Of a stretch of 64,000 nt of DNA, positions 9,966 through 20,125 are shown piece by piece. A program made the translations under genes and the position numbers. Under the pieces are notes generated by a model, which saw only the letters and a list, made by a program, of their open reading frames with translations, made no database searches and was not told the origin of the DNA. Location of the stretch: assembly GCA_012861695.1 (NCBI GenBank), contig JAAOOA010000377.1:248001-312000 (forward strand). Reading direction: 5' to 3'. The stretch is from Trematomus loennbergii. Taxonomy: Eukaryota > Chordata > Actinopteri > Perciformes > Nototheniidae. Position 1 is the stretch's first letter. Every line of letters begins with the position of its first letter.

Positions 9966-10079
9966 ATTAGCATATCAACGGGGCTCATTAGCATAAGCAG
10001 TAGTAGGTGTGACCTGTCACAGCACCTGTCACTTTTTATGCATACTAATGTGATTGAAACAGCATATGTATAACTACTA

Positions 10080-11631
10080 GCATCCTTGAAATAGTGGCTC
10101 TGGAGTATCCTTCCTTGACATTGAGAAACACCCAGAGGATCTGCTATCCGCTAGCTGTAATATTACCGTGTAGTCCACTAGCACCCCCCCCCCCCTGCTC
10201 ACGACACAGATTGGGCGGCCCTGTAGGTAGATAATTTGGGCTTGGTCATTTTAAAAGTAGCTCCCAAGCTTAAAAAGTGTGGGCACCCCTGTTCTAGATG
10301 AATGCGACGAAGCAATTCATTTGAAGTTTTATTGTTTTTAACGATGAAATGGCAAGTGCAACAGGTGAAGATGATGTTGTTGTGGAATTGTTGTCAGTAC
10401 CCTTTTCAAGACGACAATTAAGTGAAAAGACGGACATTATAACGGTGGGGGGCGGGTGGTGTGTGTGTCTACAGAAGGTCCAGTTGTGATAGACACGATT
10501 CGCCACTGATAACAACACCTAACTGAAATATTCCTTACATCAGGGCTGCAGACGTATTGTATGTTTCTTACGGCTGCATCTATTATGTTTATTTCCATTT
10601 TGTCCGTCAGTTATTCCTTCTGTTCAGTTACCTTCCTGCACTGGATGTTAGACTTCTGTATTTTATCGATTATGCATCTTTAAGTATCTAGCTGGTCTCA
10701 AATCAGGTTCAATATCCTGTATTCGACAGTCGTTCAAACCTAATTTAATTTAGGTTAAGTTCTTAAAGTAACTCATCATGATAAAACATTTAAATGTTCA
10801 GAATGATGGTGTGGTTTTCCACAAAACATTGAAAATGAATCATCAAATCAGCTTTATTTTCATGATCAAACAGTACACAGTCTTCTCTATAAACAGCATT
10901 GTGTGTCTTTTAAAAAATGTATATGCATTTTAAATTACAGCTTCTACCCAGAATATAAATCCTATTAATATATTATGGAGTAAAGATTTAGGTCGTGTTT
11001 ACGGCTGTATCTCTTATGTTCTGTTTTGTATTTTTATCCAATAAACTACATCTATTTTTTCCCGTAAACCTTCACTTTGAACATCTGTAGTTTTCACAGC
11101 TTTCACACGGACATCTCTAAGTCAAATTTAAACTACAACTAAAAGTCTTAAATTCTTAAGTTCCAAAACTGAAGCATTACTTGAATTAACTTAAATAATT
11201 ACACTAAATAAAAGTTCAGTTACTAGAAACACAACAGCAAGAAAATGTATATTAACCCTTAAATAACAAATCAATATAACAGCCGATCGGTCCGCCTACA
11301 CTGCGTTACTATAGTTACTACCCCAGTTCGTAAACTGTAATGGAAACGCAGCATAAAGTGAGCCTGGTGCAAGGCCTAACCATACCGTACTAAGCCGTGC
11401 TAGGTCCTGCAGTGGAAAAGCGCCATAAAAGTGTTAAACAGTGTCTGTGTTTGGAGAGAACTCTTCATGGGTAGTATTTTTCATATATTTTTGCTATGTT
11501 TTGGATGTTTTTGATCAACCAGGAGCCATATGTTACTGTTTTGTTTACAGCATCTCTCTCGTTTTCTCTGCCTTCATTCTGTCTTTATTTACCTCATCAC
11601 CATAGAAACTGTGCAAGACAGAAACATAAAC
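10080..11631. other. No gene seen
   Basis: AT-rich sequence with end-like motifs of old DNA transposons near 10190-10300 ('gtgggcacccctg') and 11330-11430 ('gtaatggaaacgcagc', 'cagtggaaaagcgcc'). I could not define complete elements or any credible ORF. Confidence 0.45.
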
Positions 11632-11822
11632 AGGGAGGCGTGTGGTACAGTGGATTGTGCGTTGGTGTTCGGATCAGGGGTCAAACCCCACTGCAGTCAG
11701 CATGTCGTTGTGTCCCTGAAGACACTTCACCCCAAATTGCTCCTGTGGGGATTGTCCACAGTCTTGAGTAGGTAAGTCGCTTTGGATAAAAGCATCTAAC
11801 AAGTAACATGTAATGTAATGTA
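11632..11822 (+). repeat. tRNA-derived SINE
   Basis: The head has a B-box-like 'gttcggatcaggggtcaaac', and the 3' end is 'aagtcgctttggataaaagc' plus a 'tgtaatgtaatg' tail. It shares the tail with the copies at 39205-39400 and 2238-2282. The tRNA-like head cannot fold as a functional tRNA gene by eye. Confidence 0.75.
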
Positions 11823-12157
11823 ATATTCAACTCCCTCCATCCTTCCTTCGCCCACTTTACTCTTTCCCTCCTGTTGGAAAATAGTGAATGTGCTCTTCCA
11901 ATATGAGAGTAACATGATAACAAAGGTATCCCAACTGTAGCTGTCTACCTAACAGGATGTATGATTACCTAGAAGAGCATCAGGACTGTTTGAGGCATAT
12001 GATAGCTATGTGATTAACATGATGATTCAGCCTCTATGGAGATAGACATATGACAAGCATGATCATTTCTGACGTGGAGCTAATCTGAAGTAAACATTGA
12101 ATACTGCTTTATATTCCTCCATCTTGTGACTGTGTAACTCCCTCTCTTGGATATCAG

Positions 12158-12265
12158 TATGTGAAGGACACTGTTCAGGAACTAGTTGATGCTCTGTATG
12201 TGATGACTACTTCCATTCTGGAGAGGATCACAAATACATGGATCCTGAGATTGAAGTTCAAGCCG
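12158..12265 (+). CDS. Possible exon, unassigned (36 codons)
   Basis: A 108-bp stretch lies between an acceptor-like 'ttggatatcag' and a donor-like 'gtgagg', is open in phase 0, and is followed 1.8 kb on by the first VWA8-like exon, which begins in phase 0. The peptide is not recognisable. A second frame gives SGEDHKYMDPEIEVQA, which looks more protein-like but is interrupted by a stop upstream. It may be an eroded exon of the same gene or chance. Confidence 0.2.
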
Positions 12266-12608
12266 GTGAGGAGTGATTATTATTATTTTAAAGTATTCAG
12301 AAAAAGTCCGAATTTTGAGAAAAAGTAAAAAATGTTGAGAAAAAGTCAGAATCTTTGAGAAAAAGTCAGAATTTTGAGACTTTGATAAAAACTGTTTCAG
12401 CAAAAAGTTTCACCAGTGAGCGAGTACAGCTAGACGACAGGTCTAATTTAACTTAAAAAATAACTAGTGAGAGATTGTAGTCACATAGGGGCCATGGGGA
12501 GGCCTTGTTGTACCTTTGGAGAGGACAGGACCACTGTTAGTAAACTCTCAGAAAAATCAGTCTTTCAGACGATACATTTTTGTACTCCAACAAACACTCT
12601 TTAAGCGC

Positions 12609-12748
<140 letters not shown>

Positions 12749-13202
12749 GACTCACAATATAAATATAGGAAGCACGTAAACACAGAGCATATAAGTCTGT
12801 AAATGTACATCAAAGTGAGTTACAGAGCAGTGTTCAAATTACTTTAGATAACTCATATCTATGTGGACAAGAGCGCCCTCTAGTGGTTGTTAACTAAAAC
12901 ACTAATCATTTATTATCCACTGATCTGACATCATGAAATGATATTGCATTATTACTGGTTCAAACAACACAGCAGGAGAGATATTTACTGAAATATGGTG
13001 TAGCTATATTTTTATTTATGTTGCACAACTGTAATTCACCAATTTGTCAAAATGTCATCCAACCCAGTCATTGATTATTTATTGGAGAGATTTATGCTGA
13101 AATACACATTTGCAAACTAAGAAAATGCACTTGAGGAAGCAAGACAGAGCTGTAGCAATGGTGCAAAAAAAACAAAAGCCAGATGTAGAAATGATTACTT
13201 AA

Positions 13203-13578
13203 AGGTGGGGTAGGTAAGTTTGAGAAACCGGCTCGAGATACACTTTTTGTTATATTCCATGGAATGCTCTTAACATCCCGATAGCAATGAATATCTGAAG
13301 TGCTTTGACAAAAAATCCATAAAAATCTCATCTGTGGAAGCCGTAGTACTGTAAAAGCACGACCAATCATTGAGCCGGCCCGCTAAAATAACTGATGGCC
13401 TACCTGCCTGTCAGCCTTCCATCTGTGCACAAACTTATCTCGTACCCTCATTGGTCATGTGTGCGTTTGTGTGTGTTGGAGGAGGGGCTCTGTAAGGAAG
13501 TGGCAGATTTTTTCCGGTTGTGTATTTTCAAATTCTTGCGCCCTCGAGCCGGTTTCTCCAAAATTACCTACCCCACCT
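13203..13578. mobile_element. TTAA-flanked MITE V, copy 1
   Basis: 376 bp with inverted ends 'aggtggggtaggtaagtttg' and 'ttacctaccccacct', flanked by TTAA (13199-13202 and 13579-13582). Because the flank is palindromic, a 3-bp TTA/TAA duplication cannot be excluded. A second copy is at 14687-15065. No ORF of note. Confidence 0.85.
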
Positions 13579-14077
13579 TTAATTAATTAACTGCATTTTA
13601 GAAAAGTGTCTTGAAATGTGTTTCGCATAATATGTCATCCATGCCTGTACATTTAGAGAAAAGGTCATCTTAAACATGTATACAAGCCGTCTCAGAGCTG
13701 TGTACTGAACAAATAAGTTATACATATTATATATTTGGGTATATACAATGATGTACAAGTATATGGCTATCGTCAATGTGCAAAATATTCAGAATTTTAG
13801 GTCATGGGAGGCCATACTTTCAAAAAAGTCAACCATACATTTATTCTAATGTATTTGACCGCTAAATTTGCAAAGATAATCAAAATCATTTTCCAAGCTG
13901 GTTTGGATATTTCTCCTGATGTGAATTGGTAATACATCAACATATACTGTTACTGTACAGAATATACATCTGCTTTCTGGAGGTATACATATATTTTGAT
14001 GTAATAAGACTTTGCTCTTTATCGAGTCTTTCTGTGAAACTTAACCTCCACTTTCTTTGAATGTGTTCCTCCTCCAG

Positions 14078-14197
14078 AGCAACACGGTGCTGCACATCGA
14101 CATGGAGACGGGCGCCGTGCGGAGACTCCTCCTCTCTCAAGAGGACGAGAAGCCCCAAACCAGAGCCTCCAACTGGTGGAGCAGCAAGGAGCCACAG
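14078..14197 (+). CDS. VWA8-like exon A
   Basis: A 120-bp exon between acceptor 'ttcctcctccag' and donor 'gtcaga', phase 0 at both ends, encodes 40 residues starting SNTVLHIDMETGAVRR and ending NWWSSKEPQ. I recognise this, together with exons B and C, as the region of von Willebrand factor A domain-containing protein 8 preceding its C-terminal VWA domain. VWA8 is a large mitochondrial AAA+ ATPase-type protein. The neighbouring introns carry MITE V copies. The last 27 bp of the exon, its donor and about 65 bp of intron are duplicated at 14409-14504. Identification is from memory of the family, not from a search. Confidence 0.65.
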
Positions 14198-14408
14198 GTC
14201 AGAGGTCACACTGTTACACAACTCTTACACTTTAAATATCTGCATGTGGTGATGAATGAGAATGTCGGAAATTGATGAGAAACTGGCTGAAATGAAGCGT
14301 AAAGCTGCTGTTACTGTTACCATTACAATGGTATTAAAAAGGGGATATACTGTACGGACAGTAACATTACAAAGGAATTTAATTTAATTTAACTTTTTTT
14401 ATTTTTAA

Positions 14409-14504
14409 ACTGGTGGAGCAGCAAAGAGCCAAAGGTCAGAGGTCACACTGTTACACAACTCTTACACTTTAAGTATCTGCATGTGGTGATGAATGAGAAA
14501 GTCC
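14409..14504 (+). pseudogene. Partial duplicate of VWA8-like exon A and its donor
   Basis: Repeats 14171-14265 with few changes: 'aactggtggagcagcaaaga' and the following donor and intron sequence. It holds a copied splice donor but no acceptor, so it is unlikely to be spliced in. Confidence 0.8.
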
Positions 14505-14686
14505 TATTTTTTATTTTGCATTTTAAGAAAATATTCACAAAGCATACATAACTAAATAAACACATCTGGGTAAATCTATTAACTAAATAACAGTTGACAA
14601 ATCCGAAAAGAAATAATAAAATAATAGTAATAATATTATTACAAATAAAAGAATGGATACATTATTAATACTCAGGTATACATTAA

Positions 14687-15065
14687 AGGTGGGTAGGTAA
14701 GTTTGAGAAACCGGCTTGAGATACACTTTTTGTTATATTCCATGGAATGCTCTTAACATCCCGATAGCAATGAATATCTGAAGTGCTTTGACAAAAAATC
14801 ATTAAAAAAATTCATCTGTGGAAGCCGTAGTACTGTAAAAAGCACGACCAATCATCTGAGCCGGCCCGGCTAAAATAACTGGATGGCCTACCTGCCTGTC
14901 AGCCTTCCATCTGTGCACAAACTTATCTCGTGCCCTCATTGGTCATGTGCGCGTTCGTGTGTGTTGGAGGAGGGGCTCTGTAAGGAAGTGGCAGATTTTC
15001 TCCGGTTGTGTATTTCAAATTCTAGCGATCTCGAGCTGGTTTCTCCAAACTTACCTACCCCACCT
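14687..15065. mobile_element. TTAA-flanked MITE V, copy 2
   Basis: Same family and orientation as 13203-13578, with ends 'aggtgggtaggtaagtttga' and 'acttacctaccccacct', flanked by TTAA at 14683-14686 and 15066-15069. Confidence 0.85.
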
Positions 15066-15460
15066 TTAATTATATTAATTATATTGTTCTTTACTTGACC
15101 CATTTTTCCCACCTTTCCTCAAAGATATGCATTTGGTTTCTCAAGAAAGTTCTATTGATGTTGTTTGTTTCAATGAAGATGTGATAAACAGGTTTAACGC
15201 CAAGTAGGTTTACACATGCAGGGGATTTGCTCTGGTGTACGGTGCATTGATAAACACAGTAAGAGGTACTAAGTAGTAAAAAAGGAGCAAATATTGCACG
15301 ATATAAAACTACAAAAATGATAGTACATATATAAAGAATATACAAAAAATTAAGCACAAGGAAAATATAACAATTCACTCTTAAAAATGTAATATATGCA
15401 GTTTATCTGAGACTTTAAAGAGGAAGAGCTGTGCCGTTTAAAAGAGGTAACAGTGTTCAG

Positions 15461-15552
15461 AAATGGAATATGCAATGTTTACCCTTTACCATGAAGTCAG
15501 TCTGCCTGGTGGCCGAGGACCGCTGGCTGCTGCAGGAGAGCAACTCCAACAA
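15461..15552 (+). CDS. VWA8-like exon B
   Basis: It ends at a strong donor (gtgagtag) after codons for CLVAEDRWLLQESNSN. The last two bases AA join to G at the start of exon C to complete a lysine codon, so the splice phase fits. The acceptor is uncertain: 'gtgttcag' at 15460 and 'accatgaag' at 15496 both keep frame with exon A. Residues encoded before the second site (KWNMQCLPFT) look weaker, so the shorter exon 15497-15552 is also plausible. Confidence 0.6.
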
Positions 15553-15888
15553 GTGAGTAGGACACATCTCTCTGAGGGACTTTATCAATACGGCAATTCA
15601 AAGTGAAAACATTTCAAGCATTACGAACACATCATTAAAAAGCAGAACAAATTCAATTTAAACATGGTTAAATAGAATAAGACAGGTATAAAATATAATA
15701 ATAATAATACATTTTTTTTTTTTTATTCTTTATTTATTTGGGTCACATTATGTTAAAAGTACAGTTTTGCAAATCTATATTTTTAGAAACCCGAAAATGA
15801 CAAATGAAATACCAAACAAAATTAGTCAAATAAAATAAAGTACACAGGGTGGTTCGAATGACAAATATCTACGCATGTACTCATGCAT

Positions 15889-15889
<1 letters not shown>

Positions 15890-15963
<74 letters not shown>
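15890..15963. repeat. (AC)n microsatellite
   Basis: Pure AC run. It is followed at 15982-16018 by (TA)n and by an AT/AC-rich stretch to about 16130. Confidence 0.97.
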
Positions 15964-15965
<2 letters not shown>

Positions 15966-15978
15966 TCGACATACATAC

Positions 15979-15981
<3 letters not shown>

Positions 15982-16018
<37 letters not shown>
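15982..16018. repeat. (TA)n microsatellite
   Basis: Pure TA run next to the AC run. Confidence 0.95.
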
Positions 16019-16021
<3 letters not shown>

Positions 16022-16129
16022 TACAGACAAACATGTACGTACAGACATTCCCACATATACACATACAACTATATATGCATACATATCAACACACATATAT
16101 ACATACATGCACATACACAATACATTTGA

Positions 16130-17840
16130 TTTCTAAGCGTTTTTCCAGGTGCTCAAAGACACTTCACAGTGGTGATAAAAAGGAAATCAAATCAAATGTA
16201 AAAAGTTGAATTAAAATATTAAAACAGCAACACAACAAAATTCACACATTAAAAGCCAGTCTGAAGAGGTTTGTTTTAGTCAGTGTTTTGAAGGTGGGGG
16301 GGTCGGTGCAGAATCTTTACTGTTTGAATAACTGATAATGTGTGTGTGTTGTGACTATGTCTGGGAAAAGCGCTTTATAAATACATTTGACTTACTTACT
16401 TAAAAGAGACCCAAGGCCGGTTTACATGGTGTGAACAAACAAACAAACAAACAAACAAGAAGGGAAAATAATAAAGCACAAATGTAATAAACAGCAGTGT
16501 GATTGGTTAAGGGGTCAAAGGTCATGATGAACAGGTGAGTTTTTAATGAAGACTTGAAGATGTCTCGATGGTGTGTTATGTGAGTTGTAATTGGAAAAGA
16601 TATTATGATAATTACAAGACAGAGGTAAGGGGTGAACAAAACTAGATGTTAGTAATGTGTGAGTTTTTCTTACAAAGATATCACCATTTCAGGGAAATCC
16701 ACCTCTTTATAAGATTAGATAAGATAAGAAGTACTTTATTGATCCCAATTTGGGACATGTTTGCGTTGCAGCAGCATAAAAAGACAAGGCATTGTACATA
16801 AGAGAAATAAAAGACTAGAAATAAACAATCCAAGATGTGAAACATCTCAAATAAATAACATAGCATTAAAAAAGTAGAACATGTTGAAATACAAATTTAC
16901 AGTAACGAAATACAAGAGATTTTTTGACGTATTTCTTGGAAATGTACCCTCCCTTCCCCTCGCTCTACGATCAGAACCTCCCTCTGCTCTGTGCAAACAT
17001 TAAAAAGATTCTCTGATATTAAAATTCTTAATTTACAAGAGAAAAATCTCAAAATGTAAAGGAAATAAACATCTTAATGTTAATTAAAATAATAGCAAAT
17101 CACATAATTGTCTTGTCAACAGACAACGTGTTTGGGATGTTCTGTGTAAGTCACTTCTTTATTTAGATTCTTATTTCATATTGCATCATATTTTTACCTG
17201 CTCATCTAAATGAAAATATTCTCCGTAATTCATAACATTTCTGACCAATTTACGTCAATTTGGGAAAAAACTCAAAATTTTCCTGCTGTGGGAATAATAC
17301 AAGTTTTCTGATTCTGATTCTAATAATTTTAGACCAGGAGAAGCCCAGAGAGAACATCTTTAAAAATAGTCAAAGTTCACATTAGAGAAAAGATTAAATG
17401 TTGCAATTAGGGACAGTCTTGATCAGGGTTCGAGTTATAATCTGAGATTAATGGGGTCTTTAAAACTAACGTTAGGGGCGGAGATATATATATCAATAAA
17501 AGTCGGGTAATAACGTAAAACGAGTGATATTTATACACCTTGGAGGAGAAGTGCAGGCATATTGCCATTCAAGAGAGAATACCATGCGAGTTCTTTTGGA
17601 ACCTATTTACCTCGTCAGCGTAAATAATACTCATTACATTGAAAAAGGCTATATTTGTGATTAAAATAAGGTTGTTGGTATGTATTAGCAACCCCCACAG
17701 ATGTATGATTTCACTGCTTTCATAGGAGCTCAGACCCTCCTTTTAGGGAAGCTCCCATTGGCTCCACATAACTCCAACCCTGGTCTTGATGCCCTTTTTG
17801 TGACTGTGTGTTGACTCACCTTCCTCTTTGTGCTCCTCAG
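16130..17840. other. Intronic sequence with repeat fragments
   Basis: No exon seen. It contains a short (aaac)n run at 16436-16457 and 'gcgctttataaatacattt' at 16370, a LINE-like tail. The 'agtactttattgatcccaat' motif near 16729 resembles the 3' end of fish CR1/Rex-type LINEs. A second (AT)n-like patch lies near 17486. Confidence 0.45.
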
Positions 17841-18044
17841 GTCAGTGACGGTGTCTCCGTACACCGGCTGGCTGTCCAAGGTGTCGGAGTCTGACGTGCT
17901 GCTCTCTGATCTGGGGTCAGGGGGCGTGGTCACGGTGGATATGGGGGGGTACGTCAGACTGTGGGAGAGGGACTGGACAACCTGCAGCGCTCTCTGATGG
18001 AGTGGAGGAACATGATCGGGACGGAGGACGGCAGACCTCTACAG
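17841..18044 (+). CDS. VWA8-like exon C with one-base deletion
   Basis: The acceptor is 'gtgctcctcag' and the donor is 'gtaagaat'. The first part reads SVTVSPYTGWLSKV...GGVVTVDMGG, then V-R-L-W-E. After 'ctgtgggaga' near 17970 the frame runs into a stop (tga at 17996), while the next frame resumes with LDNLQRSLMEWRNMIG and ends in frame with the donor. The exon is 204 bp where the phase requires 205, which independently shows a missing base. The gene is a pseudogene or the sequence has an error. No further VWA8 exon was found in the 46 kb downstream. Confidence 0.65.
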
Positions 18045-18716
18045 GTAAGAATATTACTTGTTTGGGAAACCTAAACCTTGCTCTGATGTCTTTAGAGGAT
18101 ACAATATTCTCCTAAAAAAACTAACCTAATACTTTACGGAAAATACTTTTTCCAGATTAATGAAAAAACGTCAAATTGTGACTTTTTCAAACTTCTGAAA
18201 AAAAAGTAAAAAGTCAGATTTTGACTTCCAAAAAATAGAAACAAGAAAGTGTGAGGCCAAACATTTCCTGAGTGACGCACACGGGTTGAAAATGGTTAAT
18301 CTAGAAGTTGTGAATCACTGAGTTAAGAGATTTGGATGATAATTAGAAATGCTTGCAGCCTGCAGTTTCTCTCACCACCACAGAGGGGTGCATTCTCTCT
18401 TTACAGTAGTGATGTCCCCACTGACATATTACATTTTCAGATGTTGTAGAAGGGTAGAAAAACGTTTACAATTCAAGGTTTGTATTCGAAACTTTACCAA
18501 AGTATATTATATGTTCTATGCATTCACAACAGTACATCTCCAGGGCAACTGGGAAAACTCTACTCTTTCAAAACAACATTTAAAACACATTTGTGTGCAA
18601 TGAGGTAACATGAACACATGACATTTAAATGATGTATTTATTGAACCAACAATTGACTTCACATGATCTAAAACAAATGAATGATTAAAACAGAAATGGG
18701 AATCATAAAGTGCATT

Positions 18717-19295
18717 CACACCGCAGTACTTTCCCACAAAGGTTCATGAGAACTCTTTAGTTCTCATGAGCTTAGTACAGATCACGTTCACACCGGAATA
18801 AGTTCCTGGGAGGATTAGCCAAATGAAGGCGTTGACGTCACTTCTTCTTCTTCTGCTTTGGGTTTACTGGCAGGCCGCAAACAATTTCACGGCGTATAAT
18901 GCCACCCGAAGTCCCCGGAGTAAATCGCCAGAACGCCGACACCTCCTCATCTCCACCGCTCCCATGTTTTCTTTTGTGTTGCCATAAGTTAGTCTCTCTG
19001 CGTTTGTGCGCTGGGCTAATGCTAATGCTAATAATGCTAATGCAAGGATAATAAAATGGCGGCTTCACAAAACCTTTTGGGTTTTACGGGGCGTGGTTTG
19101 CAATCCGCCCAGCCAATCAGAAATAGGAACCTTTTTCTCCCACGAAAGTACTTGCTCTCTAGCAGGGACGGAAAACGGGGTAAAAAAGGTTCTTATGAAC
19201 TAATTTTAGTTACGGCTCTTTTTGGTGTGAACGCGACATTTCGGAACTATATCGGAACTAAAGTGGGAAAAGTACTGCGGTGTGAACGGGCTATT
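18717..19295. mobile_element. MITE with 'ttcacaccgcagtacttt' inverted ends
   Basis: The left end 'ttcacaccgcagtactttcc' is mirrored by 'aaaagtactgcggtgtgaac' at the right. About 575 bp, GC-rich interior, no transposase. A target duplication was not resolved. Confidence 0.7.
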
Positions 19296-19589
19296 GTGGA
19301 TTCACACTGCACAAACAGCAGTCAGGCTGCAGATCATTCAACAGGAACCCCAACACTTTAAGAACAAGCTGCTCACAGACAGGGCGCCATCTTGTGGCAG
19401 CACATGCTCTACATATTGAGAGATATATGTAATAAAACAAAGGATGACACAAAACAATGTTGGTGCCGTTAAGTAGTGGCAGTGACTGACTGATTAACAC
19501 AAGTCCATGAACATGAACACTCTTATTAAACTCAAAACCAGTAATTTGCAATACTGTCTATTTTGATTATATAAAACAGATAAAAACTA

Positions 19590-20125
19590 TTTCAATCAAC
19601 CCCCTGTCCTGGTGAGCTCCCCTTTATGCTTCCCTGCTCCCCTGCACCACCCAGTGTTCAGGAGAATATTACAACAGATTAACAAATAAACTGAAACTTG
19701 GTTGAGACACGAAGATTATGTCAGCATAAATGAGGCCCCTCCACCCAGTCACATTAATACTCATATTCCTCGAGGGACTTTGACTCAAGTCTACTTATTA
19801 TTATAACCCTAAATCCATAAAACAGACAAAGTTGATCTGCACCAGGAGGGTTGGTTAAACTATTGACAATTGAAAAGTTAGACATTGTACTACAGCTGGT
19901 ACTAAAAACATACTCACAGAATGGAAATGTTTCAATGAGTGCTAGTTCTTTCTGAGTGGCTTAGATTGGACCCTGTTTGAGAATTATCATCCAGAAATCT
20001 GCTGTTCAGTGAAGAGGACATGATGTTCAATCAGCTGACGTGATGATAATCATGAGTCAGTGTGAAGATCAGAGGATGGTGCACCGGTTGTATCATCTTG
20101 TGTTTTTGGTTTAACTTGTTCAAAG
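19590..20125. repeat. 3' flank of GIMAP-like gene 1, duplicated at 48400-50570
   Basis: Shares 'agctcccctttatgcttccc', 'cagtgttcaggagaatatta' and later blocks with the flank of gene 2. There an extra element (48448-49489) interrupts the sequence. This marks one edge of the segmental duplication. Confidence 0.75.
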
